The position numbers and the translations under genes were made by a program. This document shows positions 6,463 to 13,572 of a DNA stretch of 13,642 nucleotides, in pieces (position 1 is the first letter of the stretch; each line of letters begins with the position of its first letter). The notes under the pieces are model-generated. The model worked only from the letters and a program-made list of their open reading frames with translations. It was not told the DNA's origin and did not search any database. Source of the DNA: Desulfobacteraceae bacterium (GTDB lineage Bacteria > Desulfobacterota > Desulfobacteria > Desulfobacterales > JAABSP01); NCBI GenBank assembly GCA_011390035.1, contig JAABTE010000034.1, forward strand, positions 1 to 13,642, read 5' to 3'.

Positions 6463-7733
6463 TCGCCGAGGATCTGTATCCGTCGGAAATCCTCAAGCTG
6501 GCGGCCGAATCGGTGGCCGGCATCGTGCTGGCCCGGGGCGGGGTCACATCACATGTGGCGATCCTGGCCCGCTCCATGGGCATTCCCATGGTGATCGCCG
6601 AACGGCCGGATCTGCTCGACCTGCCCGACGGAACCCTGGCGCTGCTGGACGCGGATATGGGCAACATCCATGTGCGGCCCGGCCCTATCACCATCCGGCA
6701 GTTCGAGGATCAGCGTCGGCTGCGGCGGGCGGCGCCGGCACTGGCCGCGGATGCCCCGGCGGAAACCCGGACCGCCGACGGGGTTCGGGTGCGGCTTTCG
6801 GCCAACATCAACCTGCTGGCGGAACTGGAAACCGCCATCGCCCTGAAGGCCGAGGGCATCGGCCTGTACCGGACCGAGTTTCCGTTTCTGATCCGACCGA
6901 CCTTTCCGTCGGAGGCCGAGCAGTATCCCATCTACCGAAAGGTCTTTGACGCCATGCCCGGCAAAGACGCCACCGCCCGCACCCTGGACGTGGGGGGCGA
7001 CAAGCTGCCGGCCCACGCGGACATGGGCGCGGGCGCCAACCCCGAGCCGGGCCTGCGCGCCATCCGCTTTTCCCTGGCCCACCCGGAAATCCTGGAAACC
7101 CAGCTCCGGGCGCTGCTGCGGGCCGCGGCCGGCGCCGAGCGACCCCGCATCCTGTTTCCCATGATCTCATCCGTGGACGAGCCGCGGCGGCTCAGGGCCA
7201 TGGTCAAAGCATGCATGGCCGCCCTGGAAGCCGAGGGGCTCGACTTTCATCCCGCCCCGGCCATTGGCATCATGGCGGAGCTGCCGGCGGTGCTGCCCAT
7301 CATCGACGATCTGGCCGCAGAGGTCGATTTCATGGCCATCGGCACCAATGATCTCATCCAGCACATGCTGGCCGCGGACCGGTCCAACGAAAAGGCGGCG
7401 CCCTACTACAAGCCCCATCACCCCTCGGTGCTGCGGGCCATCGCCGCCATTGCCCGGGCCGGGGCCGCGGCGGGCATCGAGGTTTCCGTGTGCGGCGAGA
7501 TGGCCCGCGACCCCGACTGCCTGCCCTTCCTGGTGGGCGCGGGCATCCGGAAGCTGAGCGTGGACCCGCGCTTTCTGCCCCGAATGCGCCGGATGATCGG
7601 GAGCCTGAACGCCGCCGAGGCGGCCGACCACGCCGGGGCGCTGCTGGCCGAGCCCACCCTGGCCGGCGTGGAGGCCCTGCTGCGGCGGTGGCGGTCGGCG
7701 GCGGCCGGACCCCGGGCCGGTTCGTGCGTATGA
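6456..7733 (+). CDS. ptsP: PTS-Ntr enzyme I (PtsP), C-terminal part: phosphohistidine and PEP-binding domains
   Basis: A 425-residue product, the second half of PtsP. It starts in the PEP-utilising mobile domain: VIAEDLYPSE, then ARGGVTSHVAILARSMGIPMV, with the phosphorylated His at residue 33 (TSH). The TIM-barrel PEP-binding domain follows with the expected motifs: GIGLYRTEF (134-142), RTLDVGGDK (175-183), NPEPGLRAIRFSL (195-207), GIMAELPAV (271-279), DFMAIGTNDLIQHMLAADRSN (291-311) and VCGEMARDP with the catalytic Cys346. All key residues look intact. The GTG at 6456 is only the first possible initiation codon; the frame is open further upstream and PGERV before it (from 6441) is normal enzyme I sequence. 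The stop of the upstream half (TGA 6460-6462) overlaps GTG 6459-6461 as GTGA, so translational coupling giving a split enzyme is possible, although no good ribosome-binding site is visible. Joined by one added base, the enzyme would be about 814 residues; E. coli PtsP has 748. Confidence 0.85.
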   Translation: MVIAEDLYPSEILKLAAESVAGIVLARGGVTSHVAILARSMGIPMVIAERPDLLDLPDGTLALLDADMGNIHVRPGPITIRQFEDQRRLRRAAPALAADAPAETRTADGVRVRLSANINLLAELETAIALKAEGIGLYRTEFPFLIRPTFPSEAEQYPIYRKVFDAMPGKDATARTLDVGGDKLPAHADMGAGANPEPGLRAIRFSLAHPEILETQLRALLRAAAGAERPRILFPMISSVDEPRRLRAMVKACMAALEAEGLDFHPAPAIGIMAELPAVLPIIDDLAAEVDFMAIGTNDLIQHMLAADRSNEKAAPYYKPHHPSVLRAIAAIARAGAAAGIEVSVCGEMARDPDCLPFLVGAGIRKLSVDPRFLPRMRRMIGSLNAAEAADHAGALLAEPTLAGVEALLRRWRSAAAGPRAGSCV

Positions 7734-7745
7734 TATATTCGACTT

Positions 7746-7769
7746 ATTATGGTTTTTCCATAATTTTTT
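7746..7769 (+). terminator. Putative intrinsic terminator after ptsP
   Basis: ATTATGG (7746-7752) and CCATAAT (7758-7764) form a perfect 7-bp stem around a TTTTT loop, followed directly by five T (7765-7769). It starts 13 bases after the ptsP stop. The AT-rich stem makes it a modest terminator, but the placement fits the end of the glnD-ACT-ptsP unit. Confidence 0.5.
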
Positions 7770-7882
7770 GTATGATTTTTCGATAAAATGCCCTTTGGCG
7801 GCAACCGGGGAAGATGTGTGTTTTATATATATCTATTTGATTTTATATATTATTATAATTTTTTTCATATTTTTCTGGAAGA

Positions 7883-7898
7883 TGGCACAAGATTCGCA
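7883..7898 (+). promoter_or_regulatory. Sigma-54-like promoter upstream of the hybrid histidine kinase
   Basis: TGGCACAAGATTCGCA has the invariant GG (7884-7885) and GC (7896-7897) ten bases apart and a perfect TGGCAC -24 box. The -12 box is TCGCA instead of TTGCA, one mismatch. Transcription would start near 7909, about 195 bases before the kinase start. A TATAAT at 7901-7906 has no matching -35 at the right distance, so a sigma-70 reading is weaker. Confidence 0.55.
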
Positions 7899-7910
7899 GG
7901 TATAATCAGC

Positions 7911-8049
7911 GTAACTCGGTTTCGGTCATTTCCGTACCTTCAAAATGGCTAAAAATCGGCCTTATCAACACCACTATAAAAATCCCCCCTCATCTTTTGT
8001 AACGTTTTATCATCAAACCACTGAAGCAACCAAGCCGAAACCGAGTTAC
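7911..8049 (+). repeat. Perfect 15-bp inverted repeat spanning the kinase leader
   Basis: GTAACTCGGTTTCGG (7911-7925) and its exact reverse complement CCGAAACCGAGTTAC (8035-8049) are separated by 109 bases. The left arm begins one or two bases after the predicted sigma-54 start, so the 5' end of the transcript could pair with a site 54 bases before the kinase ATG. It may be a closed RNA leader or small RNA, a pair of protein-binding sites, or the ends of a small non-autonomous element. None of these can be decided from the sequence alone. Confidence 0.7.
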
Positions 8050-8103
8050 TTTCCACACCCAAACAAAAAGGCCTGAACCATCGACCAACCCGCAAGATGC
8101 CGC

Positions 8104-9906
8104 ATGGATTTTCAGAAGATGCCGGAACATCCCCAGACCCCGCTTTTTCCTGACAAAGCCACCTCCGGGCGCCGCCCGTCCGGCAAGGACCGGATAACGC
8201 CCGTGGCAGCCGCCGCGTTGCTGCTCCAGATGATCGCTCTGGGGCTGGCTCTGGGCATGACCGGGGCCGGCACGGCCCTGTGGCTGTCCGCGCCGGCGAT
8301 CTGTCTTGCCATCGATATCCCGCTGATCCTCTTCGCCCGGCGCCGCCAGGCGGCGTTCCTGGCCCGCTTCGAGGCCCTTAAAAGAAGCGAGCGCCATTAC
8401 CGGTACCTTCTTCACAGCATGCCCGATGAGATCCTGCTGATCGACCGGGACCTGCGGATCCGTGACATGAACCGGGATCGGCTTACCATAGCGGACCAGG
8501 ACCGGGCCGACATCATCGGCCGGCCCTGCATGGAAATCCTCCGGCCGGCGGCCCCGGACGGGAACCTGGGGGAGCTGTGGGCCAAGATCGAGCGGGTTTT
8601 CCAATCCCAATCCCCGTGCAAGTGCCGCCAGGAGATTCGCGCCCCCCAGGGCGAGCGGGCCTGGAAAGATCTGCGCCTCTCCCCCCTGATCAACGGAGAC
8701 GGCGGGGCCTCCGGCGCCCACCGGGTCATCCTGGCTATGCGGGACGTGACACGAGAAGTAAGCCTGGAGGGCCAGCTACGCCAGGCCCAGAAGATGGAGG
8801 CCATCGGCACCCTGGCCGGGGGCATCGCCCACGATTTCAACAACCACCTTATGACCATCATCCTGAACATCGAATACGCCGCAAGGCACTGCGAAAAGAT
8901 GCCGGCCGTCGCCGAAAGCCTCCACATGGCCCTGACCGCCTCGGAGCGGGCCCGGGACCTTGTGGACCAGATCCTGACTTTCAGCCGGAAAAACGAGCGC
9001 GTGGCCCGCCCGCTGATGATCGAGCCGATCATAAAGGAGTCCTTGAAGATGATCCGCTCCTCCCTGCCGGCCACCATCGAACTGGATCAGCAAATCATGA
9101 CCGAAACGGACGCCGTGATGGCCGAGCCGGGCCAGATCCAGCAGATCGTGATCAACCTCTGCGCCAATGCCGCCCAGGCCATAACCGGCGGCAAGGGCCG
9201 CATCACAGTCTCCCTTGCGGAGGAACAGGTGACCTCCGGATCGGAGACCCCCGGCCCGGCGCCCGGCGACTACCTCCGGCTGACCGTCTCCGACACCGGC
9301 CGGGGCATGGACCCGGGGCTGGTGCGGCGGATCTTCGATCCCTTCTTCACCACCAAGCCGCCGGGCCAGGGCGTGGGCATGGGCCTTTCCCTGGTCCACG
9401 GCATCGTCCGGTCTCTGAACGGCGCCATCGAGGTGAAGAGCGCCCCGGAAAAAGGGAGCCGTTTCGACGTTTACCTGCCCCGCCTCAAGGAACCGGTTCG
9501 CCCGGAGGCTCCTCTCCCCCTTCCCTGCAGGGCCAATGGCGGCCGCGTTCTGATCGTGGACGACGAGGAGACGGTGGTCAACGTGGTGATGAAGACCCTC
9601 GGCGACGTGGGCTACCTGGTGACCGGGGAGACCGACCCCCTCCGGGCGCTTTCCGCATTCAAGGCGGACCCGCTCCGCTTCGACCTGGTCATCACCGACC
9701 TGACCATGCCCCAGCTCACCGGCGAGGAGTTGAGCCGCAAGCTGCTCCAACTGCGCCCCGACCTGCCCATCATCCTGACCACCGGCTACGGCGAGCTGAT
9801 TACCAACGAGCAGGCCCGGGAGGCGGGCATTCGCGCCATCATGAGCAAGCCGGTTACCGCCGGCAAGCTCATCTCCCACGTCAATACGGCCCTTGCGGAA
9901 AATTGA
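8104..9906 (+). CDS. Membrane-bound hybrid sensor histidine kinase (PAS-HisKA-HATPase-REC)
   Basis: A 600-residue hybrid kinase. Two hydrophobic segments (about residues 31-53 and 58-78), joined by a very short loop, anchor it in the inner membrane without a periplasmic sensor. A PAS domain follows (about 95-215; YLLHSMPDEILLIDRDLRI, RDVTRE). Then come HisKA with the H box LAGGIAHDFNN (phospho-His 243), the HATPase N box NLCANAAQAI (351-360), the G1 box DTGRGM (397-402) with FDPFFTTK, and the G2 box GMGLSL (425-430). A C-terminal receiver domain (481-597) has DDEE (486-489), phospho-Asp 532 (ITDLTMP), T559/T560 and K582. Signal input is therefore probably cytoplasmic, through PAS. An NtrC-type regulator follows after 167 bases and is a likely partner. 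The gene may be driven by the sigma-54-like promoter at 7883. The ATG at 8104 has no good ribosome-binding site; ATG 8119 is an alternative. Confidence 0.92.
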   Translation: MDFQKMPEHPQTPLFPDKATSGRRPSGKDRITPVAAAALLLQMIALGLALGMTGAGTALWLSAPAICLAIDIPLILFARRRQAAFLARFEALKRSERHYRYLLHSMPDEILLIDRDLRIRDMNRDRLTIADQDRADIIGRPCMEILRPAAPDGNLGELWAKIERVFQSQSPCKCRQEIRAPQGERAWKDLRLSPLINGDGGASGAHRVILAMRDVTREVSLEGQLRQAQKMEAIGTLAGGIAHDFNNHLMTIILNIEYAARHCEKMPAVAESLHMALTASERARDLVDQILTFSRKNERVARPLMIEPIIKESLKMIRSSLPATIELDQQIMTETDAVMAEPGQIQQIVINLCANAAQAITGGKGRITVSLAEEQVTSGSETPGPAPGDYLRLTVSDTGRGMDPGLVRRIFDPFFTTKPPGQGVGMGLSLVHGIVRSLNGAIEVKSAPEKGSRFDVYLPRLKEPVRPEAPLPLPCRANGGRVLIVDDEETVVNVVMKTLGDVGYLVTGETDPLRALSAFKADPLRFDLVITDLTMPQLTGEELSRKLLQLRPDLPIILTTGYGELITNEQAREAGIRAIMSKPVTAGKLISHVNTALAEN

Positions 9907-9908
9907 TC

Positions 9909-9936
9909 TTGATTTTCCCAAAAAACCTGCTATATT
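9909..9936 (+). promoter_or_regulatory. Possible sigma-70 promoter for the NtrC-family regulator
   Basis: TTGATT (9909-9914) and TATATT (9931-9936) are 16 bases apart, matching four and five of six positions. The -35 overlaps the end of the kinase gene. The element would give a leader of about 130 bases before 10074. This is a candidate only; read-through from the kinase gene is equally possible. Confidence 0.3.
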
Positions 9937-10013
9937 ACGATATCTAATCCTGACATTGCTTCGCATTTCCGTTAAACAAACACTAGAACCGCATTGCAAG
10001 ATAGTTCAGGATT

Positions 10014-10023
10014 GAACCGGTTC
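10014..10023. promoter_or_regulatory. Palindrome upstream of the NtrC-family regulator, possible operator
   Basis: GAACCGGTTC is a perfect 10-bp palindrome 50 bases before the regulator ATG. The half-site CGGTTCA recurs at 10048-10054, making a second inverted pair with TGAACCG at 10013-10019. This is the kind of dyad an autoregulating dimer could bind, but no known consensus was recognised. Confidence 0.35.
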
Positions 10024-10073
10024 CACGTTCCGGACTTCATGCTTCTTCGGTTCAGAGCCGATTTGACGATATC

Positions 10074-11528
10074 ATGGCAAACCTGCTGATCATAGACGAC
10101 GATACGGCGCTCTCGATGTCCATCCGGCGGCTGTTCACGGATGAGGGCCATCGGGTCAATGTCGCCGCCACCCTGGGAGAAGGGCTTCGCCAAGCGGAGA
10201 TGATCCCGTATGACGTGGTGTTTCTGGACGTGCGCCTGCCCGACGGCAATGGCCTGGATTCCCTGCCCCGGCTGCACGACGCCGCGTCCGAGCCGGAGAT
10301 CGTTATCCTGACGGGACACGCGGACATGGAAAGCGCCGCCATGGCCCTGAATAACAACGCCTGGGACTATCTGAAAAAGCCCATCAACTCCCAGTCCCTG
10401 GTCCGTACCCTTGAAAGCGCCCTCACCTACCGGGAAAGCAAGCACAACGGCCGGCGCCCGCCCCGCGCCCTCCGCCACGAGATCATCGGCGGCAGCTCCC
10501 CCATCCGGGAATGCCTGGAGCTGCTGGGCAAGGCTGCGGAAACCCGCGCCAACATTCTGATCACCGGCGAAACCGGCACCGGAAAGGAGCTGTTCGCCCG
10601 GGCCATCCACGCCAATTCAGACCGGGCCGACGCCCATTTCGTGGTGGTGGACTGCGGCGCCCTGCCCGAAACCCTCATGGAGAGCCTGCTGTTCGGCCAC
10701 ACCAAGGGCGCATTCACCGGGGCGGACCGGGCCGAAGAGGGCCTGGTGAAGCGGGCCGACGGCGGCACCCTTTTTCTGGACGAGATCGGCGAGCTGACCC
10801 TTTCCGCCCAGAAATCCCTGCTGCGGGTACTCCAGGAGCGGCGGTACCATCCCGTGGGCTCCTCGGTGGAGGTGGAGAGCGACTTCCGCCTGGTGGCCGC
10901 CACCAACCGGGACCTGGAGGCGGAGGCCCGGGCAGGCAATTTCCGGGAGGACCTGCTCTTCCGGCTCCGGTCCGTCACCATCCTGCTGCCCCCCCTGCGC
11001 CATCGCCGGGATGATATTCAGCCCCTGGCGGAACACTATGTCCGCCGGCTGTGCAAGTCCTATAACATCCCCATGAAGGAGTTTTCCCCCGATTTTTTCA
11101 AGGTCCTGACCCAGTGGGACTGGCCCGGAAACGTCCGGGAACTCAACAGCGCCCTTGAGTGGGTGATGGCCCAGGCCTATCACGAATCGATCCTGTTTCC
11201 GCGCCACCTGCCCCCGGAGATCCGGCTGCGGGCCGCGGAGATCCGGGAGAACCTGTCCGACGGCGGCGGCGCCTCCGAATGCGGGCCGGCCCCGGACCCA
11301 GGGGACGCCGAGTCGCTGGGGAACGCCCCCGGCCCGGACGGCAAGCTCATCTGCATGCTCAAATGGAAGGAGTTCCGCCGGGCCCACCTGAACGAGGGGG
11401 AAAAGATCTACCTGCGCCACCTGATCCACCAGGTGGAGGGCAACATCAACGAGGCCGCCGCGGTCTCCGGCCTGTCCAAGCCCCGCATCTACGAGCTGCT
11501 ACGAAAACACGGCCTTTCCGCCCGCTGA
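10074..11528 (+). CDS. NtrC-family sigma-54-dependent response regulator (REC-AAA+-Fis HTH)
   Basis: A 484-residue sigma-54 activator. The receiver domain (1-120) has the acidic triad D8-D10, phospho-Asp D52 (FLDVRLPDGNG), T80 and K101 (KKP). The AAA+ domain (about 137-370) has Walker A GETGTGKE (165-172), the sigma-54 contact loop GAFTGA (212-217), Walker B TLFLDEIGEL (232-241), the sensor/arginine region FREDLLFRL and the WPGNVREL signature (350-357). A low-complexity linker (395-423) leads to a Fis-type helix-turn-helix (about 455-482; GNINEAAAVSGLSKPRIYELLRKHGL). All residues needed to activate sigma-54 RNA polymerase are present. It sits 167 bases after the hybrid kinase and is probably its cognate regulator. 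The window holds two sigma-54-type promoters that could be its targets, which is inference. The start at 10074 is well placed before the receiver domain but lacks a strong ribosome-binding site. NtrC/GlnG itself is possible but not shown, as the kinase is not NtrB-like. Confidence 0.93.
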   Translation: MANLLIIDDDTALSMSIRRLFTDEGHRVNVAATLGEGLRQAEMIPYDVVFLDVRLPDGNGLDSLPRLHDAASEPEIVILTGHADMESAAMALNNNAWDYLKKPINSQSLVRTLESALTYRESKHNGRRPPRALRHEIIGGSSPIRECLELLGKAAETRANILITGETGTGKELFARAIHANSDRADAHFVVVDCGALPETLMESLLFGHTKGAFTGADRAEEGLVKRADGGTLFLDEIGELTLSAQKSLLRVLQERRYHPVGSSVEVESDFRLVAATNRDLEAEARAGNFREDLLFRLRSVTILLPPLRHRRDDIQPLAEHYVRRLCKSYNIPMKEFSPDFFKVLTQWDWPGNVRELNSALEWVMAQAYHESILFPRHLPPEIRLRAAEIRENLSDGGGASECGPAPDPGDAESLGNAPGPDGKLICMLKWKEFRRAHLNEGEKIYLRHLIHQVEGNINEAAAVSGLSKPRIYELLRKHGLSAR

Positions 11529-11561
11529 TTCATGGGCGTTTTGAGCGTTCGTTGTTTTTGG

Positions 11562-11590
11562 TTGTCACACCCATGATTTTTCCCTATAAT
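11562..11590 (+). promoter_or_regulatory. Sigma-70 promoter for the M23 peptidase gene
   Basis: TTGTCA (11562-11567) and a perfect TATAAT (11585-11590) are separated by 17 bases. This is the best sigma-70 match in the window. It lies 34 bases after the regulator stop and about 157 bases before the peptidase ATG, so the peptidase is probably its own transcription unit. Confidence 0.65.
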
Positions 11591-11656
11591 ACCCAGTGAA
11601 CAGGAACTCCGACCCCGGCCGGTCGGCCCGCCTCGCCCTTTTCCAGCCGGTGGATT

Positions 11657-11674
11657 CGGAAGCGCCCTCTTCCG
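11657..11674 (+). other. Small hairpin in the leader of the M23 peptidase gene
   Basis: CGGAAG (11657-11662) and CTTCCG (11669-11674) form a 6-bp stem with a 6-base loop in the untranslated leader, about 74 bases before the ATG. No T-run follows, so it is not an intrinsic terminator. Its function, if any, is unknown. Confidence 0.35.
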
Positions 11675-11747
11675 CGGATAATAAGTCGATTTTAAAAGCG
11701 ATTTTCCTCGGAAAGCGCGATGTTGACCATACTCGAATGGGAGTGGA

Positions 11748-12674
11748 ATGAGAAAAGAAATCACCTTTTTCGCTGTGGACGGCCTCGGCAACCGGATGCG
11801 GCGCGTCACTGTTTCACGCCATTTTCTGATGGCCCTTTTTTTCCTGGCGTGTTGCTGCGCGGGGTTGCTGGCCATTGAAATCCGCGGGCTGATCCGATCA
11901 TCCTTTCTCGCGCCGGAAAACGATCGGCTGCGTCAGGAGATCGCCGAGCTCAATCAGGAGGTGGAGCGCCAGCGCCGCCACATCGGGGAGTTCGCCGGCC
12001 AGATCAATTCCCTCAAGGGCCGTCTGGCCCGGATCAATCAGTTCGAAAACCGCATCCGCATCCTGGCCAACCTGAATACCCCAGACAACTCCAGCACCTA
12101 CCTGGGCGTGGGCGGCGCCCTGCCCTCGGACATCGACCCGCGCAAGAGCCTTCGCCGGGACCAGAACAGCCTGATGCGGGAGATGCATCAACAGATCGAT
12201 CACCTGGCGGTGGTCTCGGCCACCCAGGAGTCGGACCTGCACTATCTGCTCCGGGGCATCAGGGAAAAGCGCGGCATGCTGGCCGCCACCCCCTCCATCC
12301 GGCCCCTCGACGGCAACACCACCTCCCGCTTCGGAATGCGCCAGTCCCCCTTCACCGGCCTGACGGAGTTCCACACGGGCCTGGACATCGCCGCCCCCTC
12401 CGGCGCGCCCATCCTGGCCACCGCCGACGGAACGGTCACCTTCGCCGGCAACAAGGGGCACTACGGCAAGATCATCATCATTCACCACGGCCATGGAATG
12501 GTGACGCGCTATGCCCACGTTTCCGAATTTTTGAAAAAGCCCGGAGACACGGTCCGGCGGGGGGATGCCGTGGCGCTGGTGGGCAACACCGGCCGCACCA
12601 CGGGGCCCCATCTGCACTACGAGGTGCGCATCAACGGGACGGCGACGAATCCGAGCGATTACATTCTGAATTAG
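11748..12674 (+). CDS. Membrane-anchored M23 (LytM-type) peptidoglycan metallopeptidase
   Basis: A 308-residue protein with a short basic cytoplasmic N-terminus, one transmembrane segment (about 26-44, LMALFFLACCCAGLLAI), a periplasmic coiled coil (about 55-100, ENDRLRQEIAELNQEVERQ) and a C-terminal M23 domain (about 190-305). The zinc ligands are present: HTGLDI (H209, D213) and HLHYEV (H288, H290), with H257 (RYAHVSE) near the active site. It is therefore probably an active zinc endopeptidase and not a degenerate LytM activator such as EnvC. Enzymes of this type cut peptide cross-links in peptidoglycan. The ATG at 11748 is preceded by GGGAG at suitable spacing. It has its own sigma-70 promoter. 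Its last 44 bases overlap the 3' end of kdsB on the other strand. No partner gene for division or elongation is visible next to it. Confidence 0.92.
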   Translation: MRKEITFFAVDGLGNRMRRVTVSRHFLMALFFLACCCAGLLAIEIRGLIRSSFLAPENDRLRQEIAELNQEVERQRRHIGEFAGQINSLKGRLARINQFENRIRILANLNTPDNSSTYLGVGGALPSDIDPRKSLRRDQNSLMREMHQQIDHLAVVSATQESDLHYLLRGIREKRGMLAATPSIRPLDGNTTSRFGMRQSPFTGLTEFHTGLDIAAPSGAPILATADGTVTFAGNKGHYGKIIIIHHGHGMVTRYAHVSEFLKKPGDTVRRGDAVALVGNTGRTTGPHLHYEVRINGTATNPSDYILN

Positions 12675-13434
12675 CCCTCATCATTTCCACCACCCGCCGG
12701 ATATCCTCCGGCCGATCCACGCCGATGCTCCGGCGGGTCGTCTCCACCACCCGGATGGGAATACCGTTTTCCAGAAGGCGGAGCTGCTCCAGGCGCTCGA
12801 TCCGCTCCAGCCGGCCGGGGGGCAGGGAGACGAACCGGGCCAGAGCCCTCATTCGAAAAGCGTAGAGCCCCACATGCCCGAGGTAGTGGCTCCCATGGGT
12901 TCCGGCGTCGTCGTCGGCCTCCCCATCCCGGAGCCAGGGGATGGGAGCGCGGGAAAAATAGAGGGCCCGCCCCCTGTCGTCCATCACCACCTTGACCCGA
13001 TCCGGCCGCAGGGCCTCCTGGTGGTCGATGGGAATGGCAAGGGTGGCCACACGGGTGTCCGGGTCTGAAAACGGGGCCACCAACTGGTCCAGCATCTCCG
13101 GGTCCAGCAGCGGCTCGTCCCCCTGTATGTTGACCACAACGGCCGATTCCGACACCCCCAGGGCGAGGGCCGCCTCCATCACCCGATCCGTTCCGCTGGG
13201 ATGATCCGGCCGGGTCATCACCGCCGGCACGCCCAGGTTTTGGGCGGCGGCCATGATCCGGTCGTCATCCGTGGCCAGGGCCACGTCGATCAGGGCGGAG
13301 CATCGGCGGGCGCGCTCGTACACATGCCAGAACATGGGCTTGCCCAGAATGTCGGCAAGGGGTTTTCCCGGAAAGCGCGAGGAGGCGTATCGCGCCGGAA
13401 TGATGCCGTAACAGGGGGGAATGGGCAGTAGCAT
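12631..13434 (-). CDS. kdsB: 3-deoxy-manno-octulosonate cytidylyltransferase (CMP-Kdo synthetase)
   Basis: KdsB activates Kdo with CTP to CMP-Kdo in the cytoplasm for lipopolysaccharide inner-core synthesis. The 267-residue product has the N-terminal nucleotide-binding signature IIPARYASSRFPGKPL (11-26), HPSGTDRVMEA (78-88), VNIQGDEPL (101-109, metal-binding D106), VKVVMD (147-152), FSRAPIPW (160-167), GHVGLYAFR (186-194) and SIGVDRPED (236-244, second metal-binding Asp, D240). The start is ATG (complement of 13432-13434), with AAAGGAGA upstream at a rather long spacing of about 12 bases. The family is usually near 248 residues. The extra length is a C-terminal tail of about 15 polar residues (RANSECNRSDSSPSR) read from the strand opposite the M23 gene, which converges and overlaps by 44 bases. 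Confidence 0.95.
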   Translation of the reverse strand: MLLPIPPCYGIIPARYASSRFPGKPLADILGKPMFWHVYERARRCSALIDVALATDDDRIMAAAQNLGVPAVMTRPDHPSGTDRVMEAALALGVSESAVVVNIQGDEPLLDPEMLDQLVAPFSDPDTRVATLAIPIDHQEALRPDRVKVVMDDRGRALYFSRAPIPWLRDGEADDDAGTHGSHYLGHVGLYAFRMRALARFVSLPPGRLERIERLEQLRLLENGIPIRVVETTRRSIGVDRPEDIRRVVEMMRANSECNRSDSSPSR

Positions 13435-13468
13435 GGGGGCTGATGTCTCCTTTTATTTGGCTTTAGTT

Positions 13469-13504
13469 TCAGGGAGATTTTAATTGCAAAAATACCGTCC
13501 CTGA
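13469..13504. repeat. 7-bp inverted repeat in the kdsB leader
   Basis: TCAGGGA (13469-13475) and TCCCTGA (13498-13504) are perfect inverted copies with a 22-base AT-rich spacer, 35-70 bases upstream of the kdsB start. It could be an operator or a leader stem. There is no independent support. Confidence 0.35.
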
Positions 13505-13508
13505 TTGT

Positions 13509-13538
13509 GATATAGATCCCAAGGATACGAAATATCAA
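13509..13538 (-). promoter_or_regulatory. Possible sigma-70 promoter for kdsB
   Basis: On the minus strand, TTGATA (complement of 13533-13538) is followed after 18 bases by TATATC (complement of 13509-13514). This matches five and four of six consensus positions. It lies in the 138-base gap between kdsB and the upstream partial gene. Confidence 0.35.
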
Positions 13539-13572
13539 TTCTTAAAAGGGATATCCGCATCGATATTCTCCA

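Larger units (their letters stand above)
7734..8103. other. AT-rich 370-bp intergenic region between ptsP and the histidine kinase
   Basis: This is the only spacer over 300 bases. It is strikingly AT-rich against its GC-rich surroundings, most of all at about 7820-7875 (long runs of T and TATAT). It contains a hairpin/T-run at its left end, a sigma-54-like promoter at 7883-7898 and a 15-bp perfect inverted repeat (7911-7925 and 8035-8049). A 43-codon open frame at 7945-8076 lacks a ribosome-binding site and the GC-rich third positions of the neighbours, and is not called as a gene. Confidence 0.8.

Noticed and set aside
7945..8076. A 43-codon open frame starting MAKNRPYQHHYK in the leader of the kinase gene
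   Set aside because: No ribosome-binding site, AT-rich third positions unlike every real gene here, and it overlaps the right arm of the inverted repeat. A leader peptide cannot be excluded but is not supported.
8577..9947. Long plus-strand open frame (456 codons) inside the hybrid kinase gene
   Set aside because: It is a Pro/Arg/Gly-rich alternate-frame shadow; the kinase frame holds every conserved motif.
11530..11581. TCATGGG / CCCATGA inverted repeat followed by TTTTT as terminator of the activator gene
   Set aside because: The loop is 33 bases and the right arm lies inside the strong sigma-70 promoter; the pairing is too weak to call.
13470..13504. Sigma-54-like TTGCA with upstream GG on the minus strand before kdsB
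   Set aside because: The GG-to-GC spacing is 11 and not 10 bases, and the -24 box otherwise does not fit.
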